Assembly: GCF_017982655.1 (NCBI RefSeq) | Contig: NZ_JABXYX010000045.1 | Span: forward strand, 1 to 55,998 | DNA: 55,998 nt | Origin: Brasilonema sp. CT11 | GTDB lineage: Bacteria > Cyanobacteriota > Cyanobacteriia > Cyanobacteriales > Nostocaceae | Reading direction: 5' to 3' | In this document: piece after piece, positions 1 to 9,169 of the stretch | Numbering within the stretch: the first letter of the stretch is position 1 | Layout of the letters: every line of letters starts with the position of its first letter | Position numbers and translations under genes: made by a program | The notes under the pieces: model-generated | What the model saw: the letters and a program-made list of their open reading frames with translations, nothing else | The model's database searches: none | Told to the model about the DNA's origin: nothing

Positions 1-59
1 GGCAGTAAGGGTTCGAGGATTCTCCACTCTTCGTCTGTGAGGCTGCTAGAGTATGGCAT
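1..59 (-). CDS. IS5-family transposase, N-terminal fragment (cut by window edge)
   Basis: The reverse strand from position 59 reads MPYSSSLTDEEWRILEPLL and runs off the left edge. This is the characteristic start of IS5-type (DDE) transposases (LTDEEWxxLEPLLP). The terminal inverted repeat lies at 107-127, about 50 bp upstream of the start, as expected for the 5' end of such an element. Only 19 codons are visible, so integrity cannot be judged. The other end of what appears to be the same kind of element is at the right edge of the window. Confidence 0.8.
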   Translation of the reverse strand, partial: MPYSSSLTDEEWRILEPLL

Positions 60-106
60 AACTACTGTTTACAACTTTTGCGGTCACTTTACTTCAACAC
101 ACTAAA

Positions 107-127
107 AGATGTCAAATGGGTTCTATA
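107..127. repeat. Terminal inverted repeat of the left IS5-type element
   Basis: The 21 bases here, ending in caaatgggttctata, are the exact reverse complement of 55875-55895 at the other end of the window. They sit just upstream of the transposase start at 59, so they mark the boundary between the insertion sequence (left) and host DNA (right). Confidence 0.8.
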
Positions 128-332
128 TATCTTTCGTTACTTTTCATTAAAGCAGATGAACGGTATAAGAATTAAAGAGGAACAATTGCACCTTCTTACC
201 GTCGCACAAATCACTTTCCACTCGGAATATGCCTACTGACAGGTTTAAAAAGAGCTAGAAACAATCTCAGTAACAGCACGTCTCATAGATTAAGAACTCA
301 TACATTAAGAAAAAGAACAAAAGGACTTTACT

Positions 333-1022
333 ATGAGTCAATTTCATCGTTGGAAAACAGGAAGCGCTGCACTGATGGCAATGGCAATAACAACAGGTTC
401 CATTGCACCCATGTTTATGTTTGCTCCTGCTTCTGCACAAGTAATCTTTAATGGTCAAAGAACACAAACACCATCAGGAAGAGTTTCAATTCCTGCTGGA
501 TTTACAGTGCCAATGACATATGACAAAGATAAAATTGTTGTCACTCCTGATGAAACGACACGTATAAAACTGAAAGTCGCAAGAAACCTTGTAGACAGTT
601 CACGAAATGTGTTAATTCCTGAAGGAAGTGAAATTGAAGGACAATTGCAACCAATCACCAGAAATGGTCAAAAAGGTACTTATTTTGTCGCTCAAGAGTT
701 AATACTTCCTAATGGTGAACGACAGTCTATTAGTGCAACTTCTCGGGCTATAACCAGAAAGGAAACAATTAGTAAAGGAGGTAGAACAGATAAAATAGTG
801 CAAGATGCTGCGATTGGTGCAGGTGCTGCTAGTGTGATTTCATTGATAACAGGCGATCGCAAAATTCAAGCGATCGAACCTATACTTGGTGCAGGTGCTG
901 GTGCAGCAGCAAGTGTTCTACTTAGACGTAAAAACACTGAAGTTATCGTTATTGAACCCCAAAGAGGAGATTTGGATCTCACTCTACGCTCTAGTTTGTT
1001 TGTATCCCGTGGTTACTATTAG
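333..1022 (+). CDS. Secreted protein with VirB10/TrbI-like C-terminal domain
   Basis: 229 residues. An AAGGA ribosome site lies about 8 bases before the ATG. Residues 1-36 form a signal peptide (basic HRWK start, hydrophobic core, ASAQ before the likely cleavage site). The rest is a beta-rich domain with the signature DKIVVTPDET, then liPeGSeieGqL, then an AQxLxLPNG strand, then a glycine/alanine-rich AAIGAGAASVISL segment. This pattern recalls the VirB10/TrbI periplasmic fold, which is an inference from motif order. The same domain forms the C-terminal half of the SLH protein at 1924-3204, so the two are paralogues in tandem. It probably acts in the periplasm or outer envelope; no secretion-system partners are nearby. 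Confidence 0.75.
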   Translation: MSQFHRWKTGSAALMAMAITTGSIAPMFMFAPASAQVIFNGQRTQTPSGRVSIPAGFTVPMTYDKDKIVVTPDETTRIKLKVARNLVDSSRNVLIPEGSEIEGQLQPITRNGQKGTYFVAQELILPNGERQSISATSRAITRKETISKGGRTDKIVQDAAIGAGAASVISLITGDRKIQAIEPILGAGAGAAASVLLRRKNTEVIVIEPQRGDLDLTLRSSLFVSRGYY

Positions 1023-1923
1023 GCTTCTCCTAATTTAGGTCGTGAGTTCTATCTGTTTGCAATACAACTGCTCCAAAGGGGCAGGGTGCTTTACCCAATT
1101 GCCCTCACACTACCAAGGGGCTGCCAGAAGAGCAACCCCTCCTCTTCCTGGAAAGGAAGACGAAGTAAGTCAACAACTTTAAAGTTAAATCCGAAAGAAA
1201 GCAACCTGCTAGTAAATGGTCTAGCTTCTAACTGTATTAATTTAAAAGCGTGACAGATGAGGATATTGCGTGTGATTGGGCAAAGCCGCGATATCGCTTA
1301 TTCTAATTTATGTAAAATTTATCATTTTTCTGCAACTATTTTATCGATCGCACGTCTTACGATTACATAGAAATCAGGAGCATCCCAATTTTCCAAAAGT
1401 CTTCGTCCGCCACGTTCAAAGCAGGGTGTCCAGAGGGCATAAGTAACGTAGTGAGTGTAAGCACCAGGAGGGTTTTCCTCCTGGTGGCGAAGAGCGTGAG
1501 TGCAAAGTGCAGGCTGAGGAGATACCCCAAGGGGGAACCCAAAGGGTAGAGCACAGCAATCATCCTTTCTGTGAATTTACACATTTGGGATGCTTCGGAT
1601 AAATCGTTTTAATTGGCGAAACATTTAGGAAAATAAATAAACTAATGCGCATCTACCGTTGCGTATTTATTTGTTAAGGCAGTCATGAGTCATTTGTAAT
1701 AACAAATGACATAGACGGGACTGGTTATGAACTGAATAAAATTCAAAGGGTGAAAGAAGAAAGATGAAAATTGAAGTGATTTACACTTCATTCTTTATCC
1801 TTTAATGACTCTTTTAGCTGAACAAAAGAATTAACCGAAACACTTTTTTTTGGAATAATTTCAGCCAAAAGTAGTCCATTTTACAAACAGAAAATAGCAG
1901 GTTGTGTGGGGAGTAAAAATATA
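1023..1923. other. 900-bp non-coding spacer with repeat element
   Basis: No convincing gene. It contains a GC-richer stretch around 1061-1160, a possible small inverted-repeat element at about 1377-1596, and an AT-rich leader before the SLH gene. An open frame on the minus strand at 1363-1584 lies entirely inside the repeat element and is not credible. Confidence 0.6.
1377..1596. repeat. MITE-like element with gagcatcccaa/ttgggatgct ends
   Basis: The left end reads gagcatcccaattt and the right end acatttgggatgcttc, an imperfect terminal inverted repeat about 220 bp apart. Inside is a perfect 10-bp stem (1462-1471 with 1477-1486, loop gtttt). The 19-bp right end tttacacatttgggatgct (1576-1594) recurs exactly at 46998-47016, where it breaks a toxin gene. 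That supports a dispersed, formerly mobile repeat. Confidence 0.5.
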
Positions 1924-3204
1924 ATGTTTGGTCGCTTTCGTTGGCAATCTGGATGTGCTGCATTCATGGTTTTGGGCATAACAACAGGAACTATCGCACC
2001 TCTAGTGATACCCACAGCATCTTTTGCCCAAACAAATTTTACTGACGTTCAATCTAACTATTGGGCAGCAGAATTTATTGGACAACTGGCACAGCGAGGT
2101 ATTATTGCTGGCTTTCCAGATGGCAGTTTCCGCCCAGAGGAACCAGTCACACGTGCTCAATTTGCTGCCATGATTGGCAAAGCTTTCCGAAAAGCACCAG
2201 AACGGCAGGCAGTCGGATTTTACGATGTGCAAAGCAATTATTGGGCATCGAGTGCGATTCAGAATGCATACACCACTGGTTTTTTGTCTGGATATCCTGG
2301 CAATCGTTTCGAGCCTAACCAAAATATTCTCCGCGAACAGGTTTTAGTTTCTCTCTCTAACGGTTTAAATTACAACGTTAGCGGTAACACCGACAGCATC
2401 TTACAAAATTACAACGACGCTTCTAACATTTCTAGCTATGCCCGTACCCCTATTGCTGCAGCTACAGAGAAGCAAATTGTTGTCAACTATCCTAATGCTA
2501 AATTCCTAAGTCCCAATACAACTGCAACTCGGGCACAAGTAGCAGCTTTTCTCTACCAAGCACTCGTGAGTTTCAATAAAGCCGCAACAATCAACTCAGC
2601 CTACATTGTGACTTTTGCCGAACCGACTCTATCAAAACCAGTAGGCGAACCGACTCCATCAAAACCAGTCGCGGTGACAATTCCTGAAGGAACTGTTATT
2701 CCTATAAGGTATGAAAAAGCACAAAAAATTCTTGTGACTAAGGATGAAACTGCACCTTTAACTCTGACTGTGGCGCAAAACGTTGTCACTGATAAAGGAA
2801 ATTTGCTCATTCCAGCAGGTAGTCAAGTGGTTGGTGAGCTTCGTCCCGTCAAAAACAAGGGTGGTTCTCAATTCGTTGCCCAAAAACTCGTTTTAACCAA
2901 CAATGGTCAAGAGTATCCAATCAATGCGACTTCTGAAGTGATTACTAAGACCGAAACTATCAAAAAAGGCACCAATACACAAACAATTCTTAGGAATAGT
3001 GCACTTGGCGCAGGCGCAGCGGCGGCGGTTTCGCTTGTAATTGGCGATAAGGCTATTAGTGCTGGAGAAGTTCTGGGGGGGGCTGCTATTGGTGGATTGG
3101 TTGGTCTGTTCTTTGGTAAAAAGAGTGTTGAGTTAATCGCCATTGACCCGAACACTGACCTACAAATGACTATTGGTGAAAACTTTCAGATTTCGTTGAA
3201 ATAG
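1924..3204 (+). CDS. SLH-domain protein with VirB10/TrbI-like C-terminal domain
   Basis: 426 residues from ATG 1924; a GTG at 1906 would add six residues. The ATG is preferred because MFGRFRWQSG aligns with the start of the paralogue at 333. A signal peptide (residues 1-36, ending SFAQ) is followed by three S-layer homology repeats (about 38-84, 98-145, 160-212) with FxDVqsNYWA and GFPDGSFRP motifs. SLH modules bind peptidoglycan-linked polymer and anchor proteins to the cell wall. A proline-rich linker (EPTPSKPV, partly duplicated) leads to the same C-terminal domain as the protein at 333-1022. In cyanobacteria SLH repeats often occur in outer-membrane-associated proteins. Likely role: envelope anchoring or scaffold; the exact function is unknown. 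Confidence 0.85.
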   Translation: MFGRFRWQSGCAAFMVLGITTGTIAPLVIPTASFAQTNFTDVQSNYWAAEFIGQLAQRGIIAGFPDGSFRPEEPVTRAQFAAMIGKAFRKAPERQAVGFYDVQSNYWASSAIQNAYTTGFLSGYPGNRFEPNQNILREQVLVSLSNGLNYNVSGNTDSILQNYNDASNISSYARTPIAAATEKQIVVNYPNAKFLSPNTTATRAQVAAFLYQALVSFNKAATINSAYIVTFAEPTLSKPVGEPTPSKPVAVTIPEGTVIPIRYEKAQKILVTKDETAPLTLTVAQNVVTDKGNLLIPAGSQVVGELRPVKNKGGSQFVAQKLVLTNNGQEYPINATSEVITKTETIKKGTNTQTILRNSALGAGAAAAVSLVIGDKAISAGEVLGGAAIGGLVGLFFGKKSVELIAIDPNTDLQMTIGENFQISLK

Positions 3205-3221
3205 TTAGTAATCAGGACTTA

Positions 3222-4646
3222 CTAAGCAACAGGTAACCAAATAATAAAAGTCGTTCCTGGTGCATCAGGTGATGAGCTAAGGGAAGTTAAAGCAGGGCTA
3301 AAAACTTGTATTTCGCCCTGCATTTGTTGTATGAGCTGTTTGGCAATTGATAATCCTAATCCCGTGCCAGGAATTTCGGTTTGAGCTTGAACACCTCGGT
3401 AATGACGCTCTCCAAGATGCTGTAAATCTTGTGGTGGAATACCAGGACCAGTGTCACTAATGGCAATTCCCTGAAAATGAAGTTTTTCTTGTCTGGTCTG
3501 GATCAAAATTTTGCCGCCAGTGGGAGTGTATTTTAAAGCATTGTCAATGATATTGCTGAGTACTTCTCGTAATGCTTTGGTGTTAGCACGTACTAGAGGT
3601 AAGTTACGGGGAATTTCGGATATGAGTTGTAAATTTCTTTCTTGAGCAATAGCTCTGGCTGATACTAACAATGGTTCCAAGATATTTAATACAGAACAAT
3701 TAACTTCTTTCTCTCCTGCACCGGGCAACAAGAGTGGTGCTGTGAAGTCTTTTTGTACGTTTGCTTCCACAAGCACTTCTTTTTGCGGTAACGTTAATGG
3801 GTCTAAATCTTCTGCACTCAAGTCAATAACTTCATCCAACTGTTGCAATAATTCTTTGAGGCGATCGCTTTCCCGCACAATACTAGTTGCTACCTCGCGG
3901 TTAGCATCGCCTGGTCGCAGTCGCTTCAGCAACAGTTTGCCAAAGGTACGCAATGCTGTTAATGGGTTACGAAGCTGATGCAATAAATTATCTAGTAAAT
4001 CTTGCTGTTTTTCTTGAAAAATTTGTTGTTGCTGCAATTGCTGGTGCAACCATGCTCGACGCTGATCCAAAATACAGGCAAGGCATAGTGTTTGGGCAAC
4101 TCGTTCTATTTGACTCCTTTCTTGTTCATTCCATACTCGGTCTTCTCTGACTGTGACGAGCAACCCCATCATCACATCTTCATGAACAAGAGGTAAAACA
4201 ATTTGGTCGCCTTTGAATAAATATTCTTCTCCCTCTGTTGAATGCGGTGGTGCTGTATCTCCTGTGGTACTTTCTTGCGATCGAGCGGGAAAATCCTCTG
4301 CTGCTTTCAATAACCGAAGGTTATTGCGGTTGTGTTTCTGGTTGAACACATCACCTGTACGAGAATACAGTGTTTTATCCAAGGTGACAGAGGCGGAACG
4401 ATACGAAGCCCAATTAGGATTTGAGATAGGTATTGAGGTGGGCAATACCAAAGCACTAGCTAAGTGCTGTTCCACTGCTGTTTCTGGATAAACTACCACA
4501 GGAATCAGCTTCGCTTCACTTGTCGAAGCCTCTATGAATTCTTGCGTTAAATAAACAACGCTCAAAGATGCTTCCAGCCCTTGAGCTAACAGTGCCAATT
4601 GCTCTCGGCATAGAGCAACAAACTCAGAACTGGTAGACATTAACAT
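3222..4646 (-). CDS. GAF-type sensor histidine kinase, possibly Hik2/CSK-like
   Basis: 474 residues, with an AAGGA site 7 bases before ATG 4646. The N-terminal half (about 1-200) looks like a GAF sensor domain. A dimerisation/phosphoacceptor helix with the histidine in HQLRNPLTALR follows, then a GHKL ATPase domain with N-box NIIDNALKYTP, G1 DTGPGIPP and G2 GTGLGLSIA. There is no transmembrane segment, so it is a soluble kinase. A cysteine near the N-terminus (VALCREQL) and the HQLRNP box resemble the cyanobacterial Hik2/chloroplast sensor kinase group, which binds an Fe-S cluster via an N-terminal Cys; that assignment is from memory and tentative. No response regulator is adjacent. It is divergent from the DUF3155 gene at 4923. 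Confidence 0.88.
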   Translation of the reverse strand: MLMSTSSEFVALCREQLALLAQGLEASLSVVYLTQEFIEASTSEAKLIPVVVYPETAVEQHLASALVLPTSIPISNPNWASYRSASVTLDKTLYSRTGDVFNQKHNRNNLRLLKAAEDFPARSQESTTGDTAPPHSTEGEEYLFKGDQIVLPLVHEDVMMGLLVTVREDRVWNEQERSQIERVAQTLCLACILDQRRAWLHQQLQQQQIFQEKQQDLLDNLLHQLRNPLTALRTFGKLLLKRLRPGDANREVATSIVRESDRLKELLQQLDEVIDLSAEDLDPLTLPQKEVLVEANVQKDFTAPLLLPGAGEKEVNCSVLNILEPLLVSARAIAQERNLQLISEIPRNLPLVRANTKALREVLSNIIDNALKYTPTGGKILIQTRQEKLHFQGIAISDTGPGIPPQDLQHLGERHYRGVQAQTEIPGTGLGLSIAKQLIQQMQGEIQVFSPALTSLSSSPDAPGTTFIIWLPVA

Positions 4647-4834
4647 TTCTCAGTCCTTGTTTTAAATGACAGACTATACGGACGAAAAGAAACAAAAGTT
4701 GGCTTTTCCTATTTAACAAAGCTTAACTGAATCTTGCAACTAACAGTTCGTTCCAAGGAATTATATTGTTCAACGCTTCTGGTTTTTATACAAAAAAATA
4801 AATTAATCCGATTGTATCAAAAGGTTAAAAACTA

Positions 4835-4863
4835 TTGAATTTTTGAACTAGAACTTTTATAAT
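4835..4863 (+). promoter_or_regulatory. Predicted sigma70-type promoter of the DUF3155 gene
   Basis: A -35 box ttgaat (4835-4840) and a perfect -10 box tataat (4858-4863) are separated by 17 bp. The transcript would start near 4870, about 52 bases before the TTG start codon at 4923. Predicted from sequence only. Confidence 0.5.
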
Positions 4864-4922
4864 TACGACGGATTTTGTAGCTATCACTACAATCTATCGC
4901 TTGTTAGAGGAGGTAAGGAAGG

Positions 4923-5240
4923 TTGGCAAGAAGACGCAAGAGAAAGAGTCGTCGTCGCCAAGAAGGGCGGCGAATTTTAGAGCATGTGCCTCAATTTAGC
5001 ATTGAAAGCGGTGAAGATAAGCCTGTGACAGCAGCTAGAAAATTCATTCAAGCTGAGGGAATCTTGCCACCCGCTTTGCTACTTGTAAAGCGAAACGAAC
5101 ACACAACAGACCGTTATTTCTGGGCTGAAAAGGGGCTGTTTGGAGCTCAATATGTTGAAGAAAATCACTTTTTATTTCCTAGCCTGAGGGTACTCGAAGC
5201 CCCTCCAGCTCAGGAGTCACTGGCTGTTGCTAGTCGTTGA
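4923..5240 (+). CDS. DUF3155 family protein
   Basis: 105 residues starting at TTG, supported by a strong purine-rich Shine-Dalgarno sequence (gaggaggtaagg, 4907-4918) directly upstream. The N-terminus is extremely basic (ARRRKRKSRRRQEGRR), followed by a compact region with KFIQAEGILPPALLLVKRNEHTTDRYFWAEKGLFGAQY. This matches the small, cyanobacteria-wide DUF3155 family of unknown function. The basic tail suggests nucleic acid or ribosome contact (inference). Confidence 0.85.
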   Translation: MARRRKRKSRRRQEGRRILEHVPQFSIESGEDKPVTAARKFIQAEGILPPALLLVKRNEHTTDRYFWAEKGLFGAQYVEENHFLFPSLRVLEAPPAQESLAVASR

Positions 5241-6383
5241 ACTAACATATGGTGATCATAGAGTTTGAATTTAGCTCCTGACAACCATTAAGAACCGAAA
5301 TTGCTAGTTTTTTTTTTAGTTTCATTTTTTTTTAAGAATGTAGCTGACTTGCCAGTGTTAAGCTAGCAATTTTGTCTTTAAGACTATCAACTTTAATCAA
5401 ACTTTGTGTTTGTATAAGTTGAGTATTAGGTGTGAAAACGTACGTGAGAGTGAGGATACAGCGAACCTGTTCTGATCAAAGCTTTGGCACGCAGCTTCAA
5501 GCGATATAGCTTTTTTCTACAACTTGTGGAGAAAAGCTACAGATCTGGAGTCGTTTTACCTCCTCTCTCTATTCCATTTCTTATTCTTAAAAGTTTTGAT
5601 ACTCCCTGGGCTATCCAAATTTCGCTGTCGCCGCCTGCGGCGCGGCTACGCCTAACATTTGGATTCAGCCTTGGGATTCTAGGCTAAACCTCGTAGCTTG
5701 CTCATGCAGCGATCAAGGGCGGCATGAGTAGAAGTCACTAATTCTTACGCACGTGACTTCGGGACTGCTTGTCCCTAGCTTGTTTTACAAGATTTGAGAT
5801 GTTAATAGCTTCAAAGATTAAACCACTTTCTAGAGCCAGAGTGCTTCTGTTGGCAAGATTCTACAGTTTTCTGTAGCCTTATATTGAGTTTTGGACTTAC
5901 GCAAAAATCGCTCAATCAACTTAATTTATCGTATCTCCTGCACCAGACGCTCTTGCAACGCGTAGCGTGCGCATGCGGCACATACCGCCAAGACCAAGAC
6001 GCCTTAGACGCGTTTGCGCAGCGCCCCCTTAGGGGCTAGCGGTGAGACAGCGCTGCAGGAGGTGAGACCAGTGCTGCGGGAGGGTTTCCCGACAGCCAGG
6101 CATCTGGCGAACCCGAAGGGGTTTCCCGACAGAGGCGACTGCGGAGCGCGCAGCGGAACCGGAGGTTCTCCCCGGAGGGCGTGCCGATAGCCGTAAGGCG
6201 TGGCGTCAGCCATAGGCTAGAACGCCAAGAATTGGTAGAGTGTGCCTAAGTCCTAGAATTGGTATTAAAGCTAATACAAATAATGCTAAGACAAGAGTCT
6301 AGCATCAGGGTAGTTGCTGAGGGGGGTGGCTTTCATCTGTCCCTTACTTGGGAAGAGTTTTTAGCCAGCCGTCCTCATAACAG
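5241..6383. other. 1.1-kb non-coding region rich in GC-rich dispersed repeats
   Basis: No credible gene. The first part holds T-runs and an inverted pair (aaattgctag 5299-5308, ctagcaattt 5364-5373). From about 5890 the sequence ggacttacgca opens a repeat block that ends near 6253 with cctaagtcct. Inside are GC-rich modules with stop-free frames on the minus strand (6004-6213) that are low complexity and not protein-like. Confidence 0.6.
6010..6041. repeat. 32-bp GC-rich dispersed repeat, copy 1
   Basis: Contains gcgcagcgcccccttagggg. The full 32 bases are the exact reverse complement of 44139-44170. This is typical of iterated palindromic repeats in heterocystous cyanobacterial genomes. Confidence 0.75.
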
Positions 6384-6917
6384 CTATTGCGAACTTTTTA
6401 ATCCCAATGTCCTTTGTAACTCGATGATTTCATCTCGATGGGCTGTTAGTGTTATTTGAGTTGGAGAGTGTTGATCGCTTTCGTCGGCTGTTTCTACCTT
6501 CAGCGACACCTTTTCAAGTTTGGCGGCTTTGCGCCAATAAAAAACACCACTCAAAGGTGATATCAGCACCATCCCAAGAAAAACTGTACTGAGGTTGGGA
6601 AAAACTAGAGACAAAACCAGTGATAGACACACAAGACCAATAGCTGCTAAAACTGTTAAAAACACAGCTAAAAACCAGCTTGGTCTAACAATGCCTTCAA
6701 AAGTTACCTGGTTTTGTTTCGGATCGACCGCTGCTACTCGGTAAGACCGTGTTTGAAAATACTCCTTTAATTGAGGCATTAAAGTAGCTTCGTCTTGCTC
6801 GCAAACCAGTTGTGTGGTTTTTGTACGATCTTTGGTAGAGGCACGAATAAAGAAAAATAGCCCAACCGATAATAAAAAAGTGAGCAGCAACGTGGATGCT
6901 AGAGTAGCAGTATCCAT
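6384..6917 (-). CDS. CCB1-like cytochrome b6 haem-attachment factor (DUF3529 family)
   Basis: 177 residues. A membrane helix at the N-terminus (LASTLLLTFLLSVGLFFFIRAS, about 6-27) is followed by a soluble part (YRVAAVDPKQNQVTFEGIVRPSW), then a hydrophobic hairpin (about 81-127: FLAVFLTVLAAIGLVCLSLVLSL and VFLGMVLISPLSGVFYW) and a polar tail. The topology, length and sequence fit the cyanobacterial family called cofactor assembly of complex C subunit B (CCB1), needed in plastids for covalent attachment of haem c(i) to cytochrome b6. Family assignment is from recognition, not a search. The PadR-type regulator gene lies 54 bp upstream on the same strand, so the two may be co-transcribed. Confidence 0.65.
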   Translation of the reverse strand: MDTATLASTLLLTFLLSVGLFFFIRASTKDRTKTTQLVCEQDEATLMPQLKEYFQTRSYRVAAVDPKQNQVTFEGIVRPSWFLAVFLTVLAAIGLVCLSLVLSLVFPNLSTVFLGMVLISPLSGVFYWRKAAKLEKVSLKVETADESDQHSPTQITLTAHRDEIIELQRTLGLKSSQ

Positions 6918-6971
6918 AAACTAAATTATGAGTGTTTCACAGGAGGTGATTTATTCATTATGAATTATTCG

Positions 6972-7319
6972 TTAACTTGTTCTCCCGCTTATGTACTGTT
7001 GCCATAAGCGAGCTAAATCCTGTGCTTTAAATTGCCATTCTGGAGAGACTTGGTACATTCGCCTGGGACGTCCCCGTCCTTCCAGCTTTTTCCAGTACCC
7101 AGTAATTGCTTTCTGGTCTTCGAGAAATTTAATTGCACTGTAAAGCACAGTATCTGAAAGCCGATAGGTTGGATATTCAGTTTCCAGTCGTTGAATCAAC
7201 TCCGTTCCATAGGATTCGCTTTGTGACAAAAGGTACACTATATAACAAACAGCGAGTTCCTGACAAAGGTAAGTTGGCGGAGGATTTTCAAAGAAGTGAT
7301 ATATATCCTCAAGTTTCAT
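6972..7319 (-). CDS. PadR-family transcriptional regulator
   Basis: 115 residues. A winged-helix domain carries the PadR hallmarks: LAVCYIVYLLSQSESYGTELIQRLE (helices 1-2), LSDTVLYSAIKFLEDQKAI (recognition helix) and a wing ending GRGRPRRMYQVSPEW. It lacks the long C-terminal dimerisation region of classic PadR and belongs to the short group common in cyanobacteria. The ligand is unknown. It lies upstream of and co-directional with the CCB1-like gene at 6384. Confidence 0.85.
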   Translation of the reverse strand: MKLEDIYHFFENPPPTYLCQELAVCYIVYLLSQSESYGTELIQRLETEYPTYRLSDTVLYSAIKFLEDQKAITGYWKKLEGRGRPRRMYQVSPEWQFKAQDLARLWQQYISGRTS

Positions 7320-7864
7320 GGTTAATTAATGACTAAAAATGCCTAAGGGTCGAGCTGACAATCAGAAAAAAACAGTATATAATACTACACTACTGAAATG
7401 AGTACATAGCACTGCTTAGGCCGGATCACCAAAGGGTAAAAATAACATGAGACAGATTTCACACTTTATTAAAGTGGAACCGATGCACCAACTCTAGGGA
7501 TACAAATTTTTGTATCTCTACCCAAGCTTCTGACATTGTATTGAGGAGCGATTTTACAACGGCTATGCTCCAATCTTTAGTGTTAAGTAATGCCAAGGGC
7601 ATTAAGGATTGCTTAAGCATAAAATACCGTCTAAGCAATTTTAAAGGGAAAATGCGGTATTTATGTAAAACTTAATCAAAACTTTGCTAGACAGTAATTT
7701 TCCTATAGTTTTTGCTTAAAGATTAAGCAAAATATCATATTTTTTTCAAGCATTGTGAATAGTGGACACACTAAAAAAAGTTTAAAGTACGGAATTTGTT
7801 TACTAGAAATACTTTTATCACACTTACTAAGTATGATAGTAAATTTATCAAGCCCTCAGCACAA
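7320..7864. other. 545-bp non-coding leader region
   Basis: AT-rich. It contains a tight hairpin (gatacaaatttttgtatc, 7498-7515 region) and partial inverted sequences around aagcaat/attgctta between 7600 and 7735. No gene or clear promoter is assigned. The open frame of the next gene extends up to 7796, but only through an unlikely TTG start. Confidence 0.4.
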
Positions 7865-8458
7865 ATGGTGATCAGTATGTCAGATTTGTCTACACTCCGG
7901 ACAATTGCCCAAGTATTTCGCCTTACAGGATGGATTAGCTTCTGGATTCAATTAGTGCTAGGTGTTGTTTCCGGGGTTATTTTGCTGTTCGCAGTCTTTA
8001 GTCAGAGAGGTGCCAATACTAGTAGTAACCCTGGAACTGGGTTTGGCGCTATTTTTGCCGTTGCTGGGCTTGTTGCCTTAGCAATAGGTATCTATATAGC
8101 TTTCCGTTACACCAGACTTGGCAATCGACTAGAATCCTCAAATTCTAATAACCGCCCGCGCAAAGTTGAAACTGTTCAAGTTGTACGCTTTGCAATTGTG
8201 GTGCATTTAGTAGGAATGCTGGTGACTCTGTTGGGAGCGCAAATAATTGTTGGGACTCTAGTCACAAAGTCATTGACTTTACCGCAATTGGGTGCCGGAG
8301 TAATCACCCAGATCGACCCTAGCCGCAGTATCCAACCCTTAGACATGTTTGTTGTCCAAGCAAACACGAATACGGTTACAGCCCATTTTGGGGGGCTTGT
8401 CGCGTCAATTTGGATACTCTACCGCATCTCCAAACCTCAGTCTGAGCGTAGTTCCTAG
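7865..8458 (+). CDS. DUF3611 family membrane protein (Tic21/PIC1-related)
   Basis: 197 residues from ATG 7865; ATG 7877 (MSDLSTLRT) is equally plausible, and the open frame back to TTG 7796 is judged non-coding. Four hydrophobic segments: GWISFWIQLVLGVVSGVILLFAVF, FGAIFAVAGLVALAIGIYIAF, a segment around VVHLVGMLVTLLGAQIIVGTL, and a C-terminal one around FGGLVASIWILYRI. The first cytosolic part and the TRLGNRLE motif fit DUF3611, the family that includes the plastid envelope protein Tic21/PIC1. Role in cyanobacteria uncertain: metal transport or protein translocation has been proposed for relatives. Confidence 0.75.
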   Translation: MVISMSDLSTLRTIAQVFRLTGWISFWIQLVLGVVSGVILLFAVFSQRGANTSSNPGTGFGAIFAVAGLVALAIGIYIAFRYTRLGNRLESSNSNNRPRKVETVQVVRFAIVVHLVGMLVTLLGAQIIVGTLVTKSLTLPQLGAGVITQIDPSRSIQPLDMFVVQANTNTVTAHFGGLVASIWILYRISKPQSERSS

Positions 8459-8665
8459 TTGATCATTCTTTGTTCACTTTGGATTGCTGAAATGACCAAC
8501 TACTCATTATTTGAAGAATTTTGCAAAAATTTTTCAAATAATTTTGCGAAAGTGCAAATGCTTAAGTTGAATCTTACTACAGAGTGACTTAGATAACCAT
8601 TTTACTTTTGAGTGATATCAAAGTACACAAAAAAACTAAATTAAAGTTTTTTCTATACAACTCTT

Positions 8666-8959
8666 ATGAAAAATCATCAAACATGGACATTTGCCGTACA
8701 AGTTTTCTTTAGTACTGTAGTGCTTGGGTTGTGTACTTTCAAGCTGATTGCTAATAAACCTCAGGACAACCAAGCACTTTACTGGGGTGGCTTAACAGGC
8801 ATACTTGGCTATTGGCTACCGGCACCGACAAATTCTAAAAATGAGGAGCAATTTTCGCTGGGGAGTCCGTACAATACCAACAAGACAACCAAGAGTGTTG
8901 TAGTTGAGCACTCACAAAAAAGTCAAGAGGCTGTTGCTGTAACCAAGACAGATGAATGA
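8666..8959 (+). CDS. Small single-pass membrane protein, unknown function
   Basis: 97 residues. One N-terminal hydrophobic helix (about 8-28, VQVFFSTVVLGLCTFKLIA), then ALYWGGLTGILGYWLPAPT as a possible second short membrane or re-entrant segment, then a polar tail of about 45 residues. I do not recognise the family with confidence; small proteins of this pattern occur in many cyanobacteria. The gene stands alone, 200 bp before serS and in the same direction. Confidence 0.6.
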   Translation: MKNHQTWTFAVQVFFSTVVLGLCTFKLIANKPQDNQALYWGGLTGILGYWLPAPTNSKNEEQFSLGSPYNTNKTTKSVVVEHSQKSQEAVAVTKTDE

Positions 8960-9169
8960 TTCACCAGAATGAACTCAACCGGCGTTGCCTGTTCCTTGTG
9001 TTTTTTCAAGAAAGTATGAAGTAGAGAGGTATTGGTAAGTTCACTTTATCTTTACAGATCATTGACTTTTTCCCGCTATTTAGTTTTTGCAGTTGTCACC
9101 AGTCGGAAGTACTATATTTTGAAGTGTTAACTCTAAAGAAAATACTAGGCTAAAAACTAGGATAGATCT

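Noticed and set aside
1363-1584. 73-codon frame on the minus strand
   Set aside because: Coincides with the inverted-repeat element at 1377-1596 and includes its hairpin.
5484-5687. 67-codon frame on the plus strand
   Set aside because: Overlaps repeat sequence near 5625-5660, with no ribosome site or recognisable motif.
6004-6213. Open frame on the minus strand, proline/glycine/arginine-rich
   Set aside because: It lies wholly inside GC-rich dispersed repeats, part of which recurs at 44139-44170; composition is repeat-like, not protein-like.
7796-7864. Upstream extension of the DUF3611 gene to TTG 7796
   Set aside because: No ribosome site, unlike the family start, and AT-rich non-coding composition; ATG 7865 or 7877 fits better.
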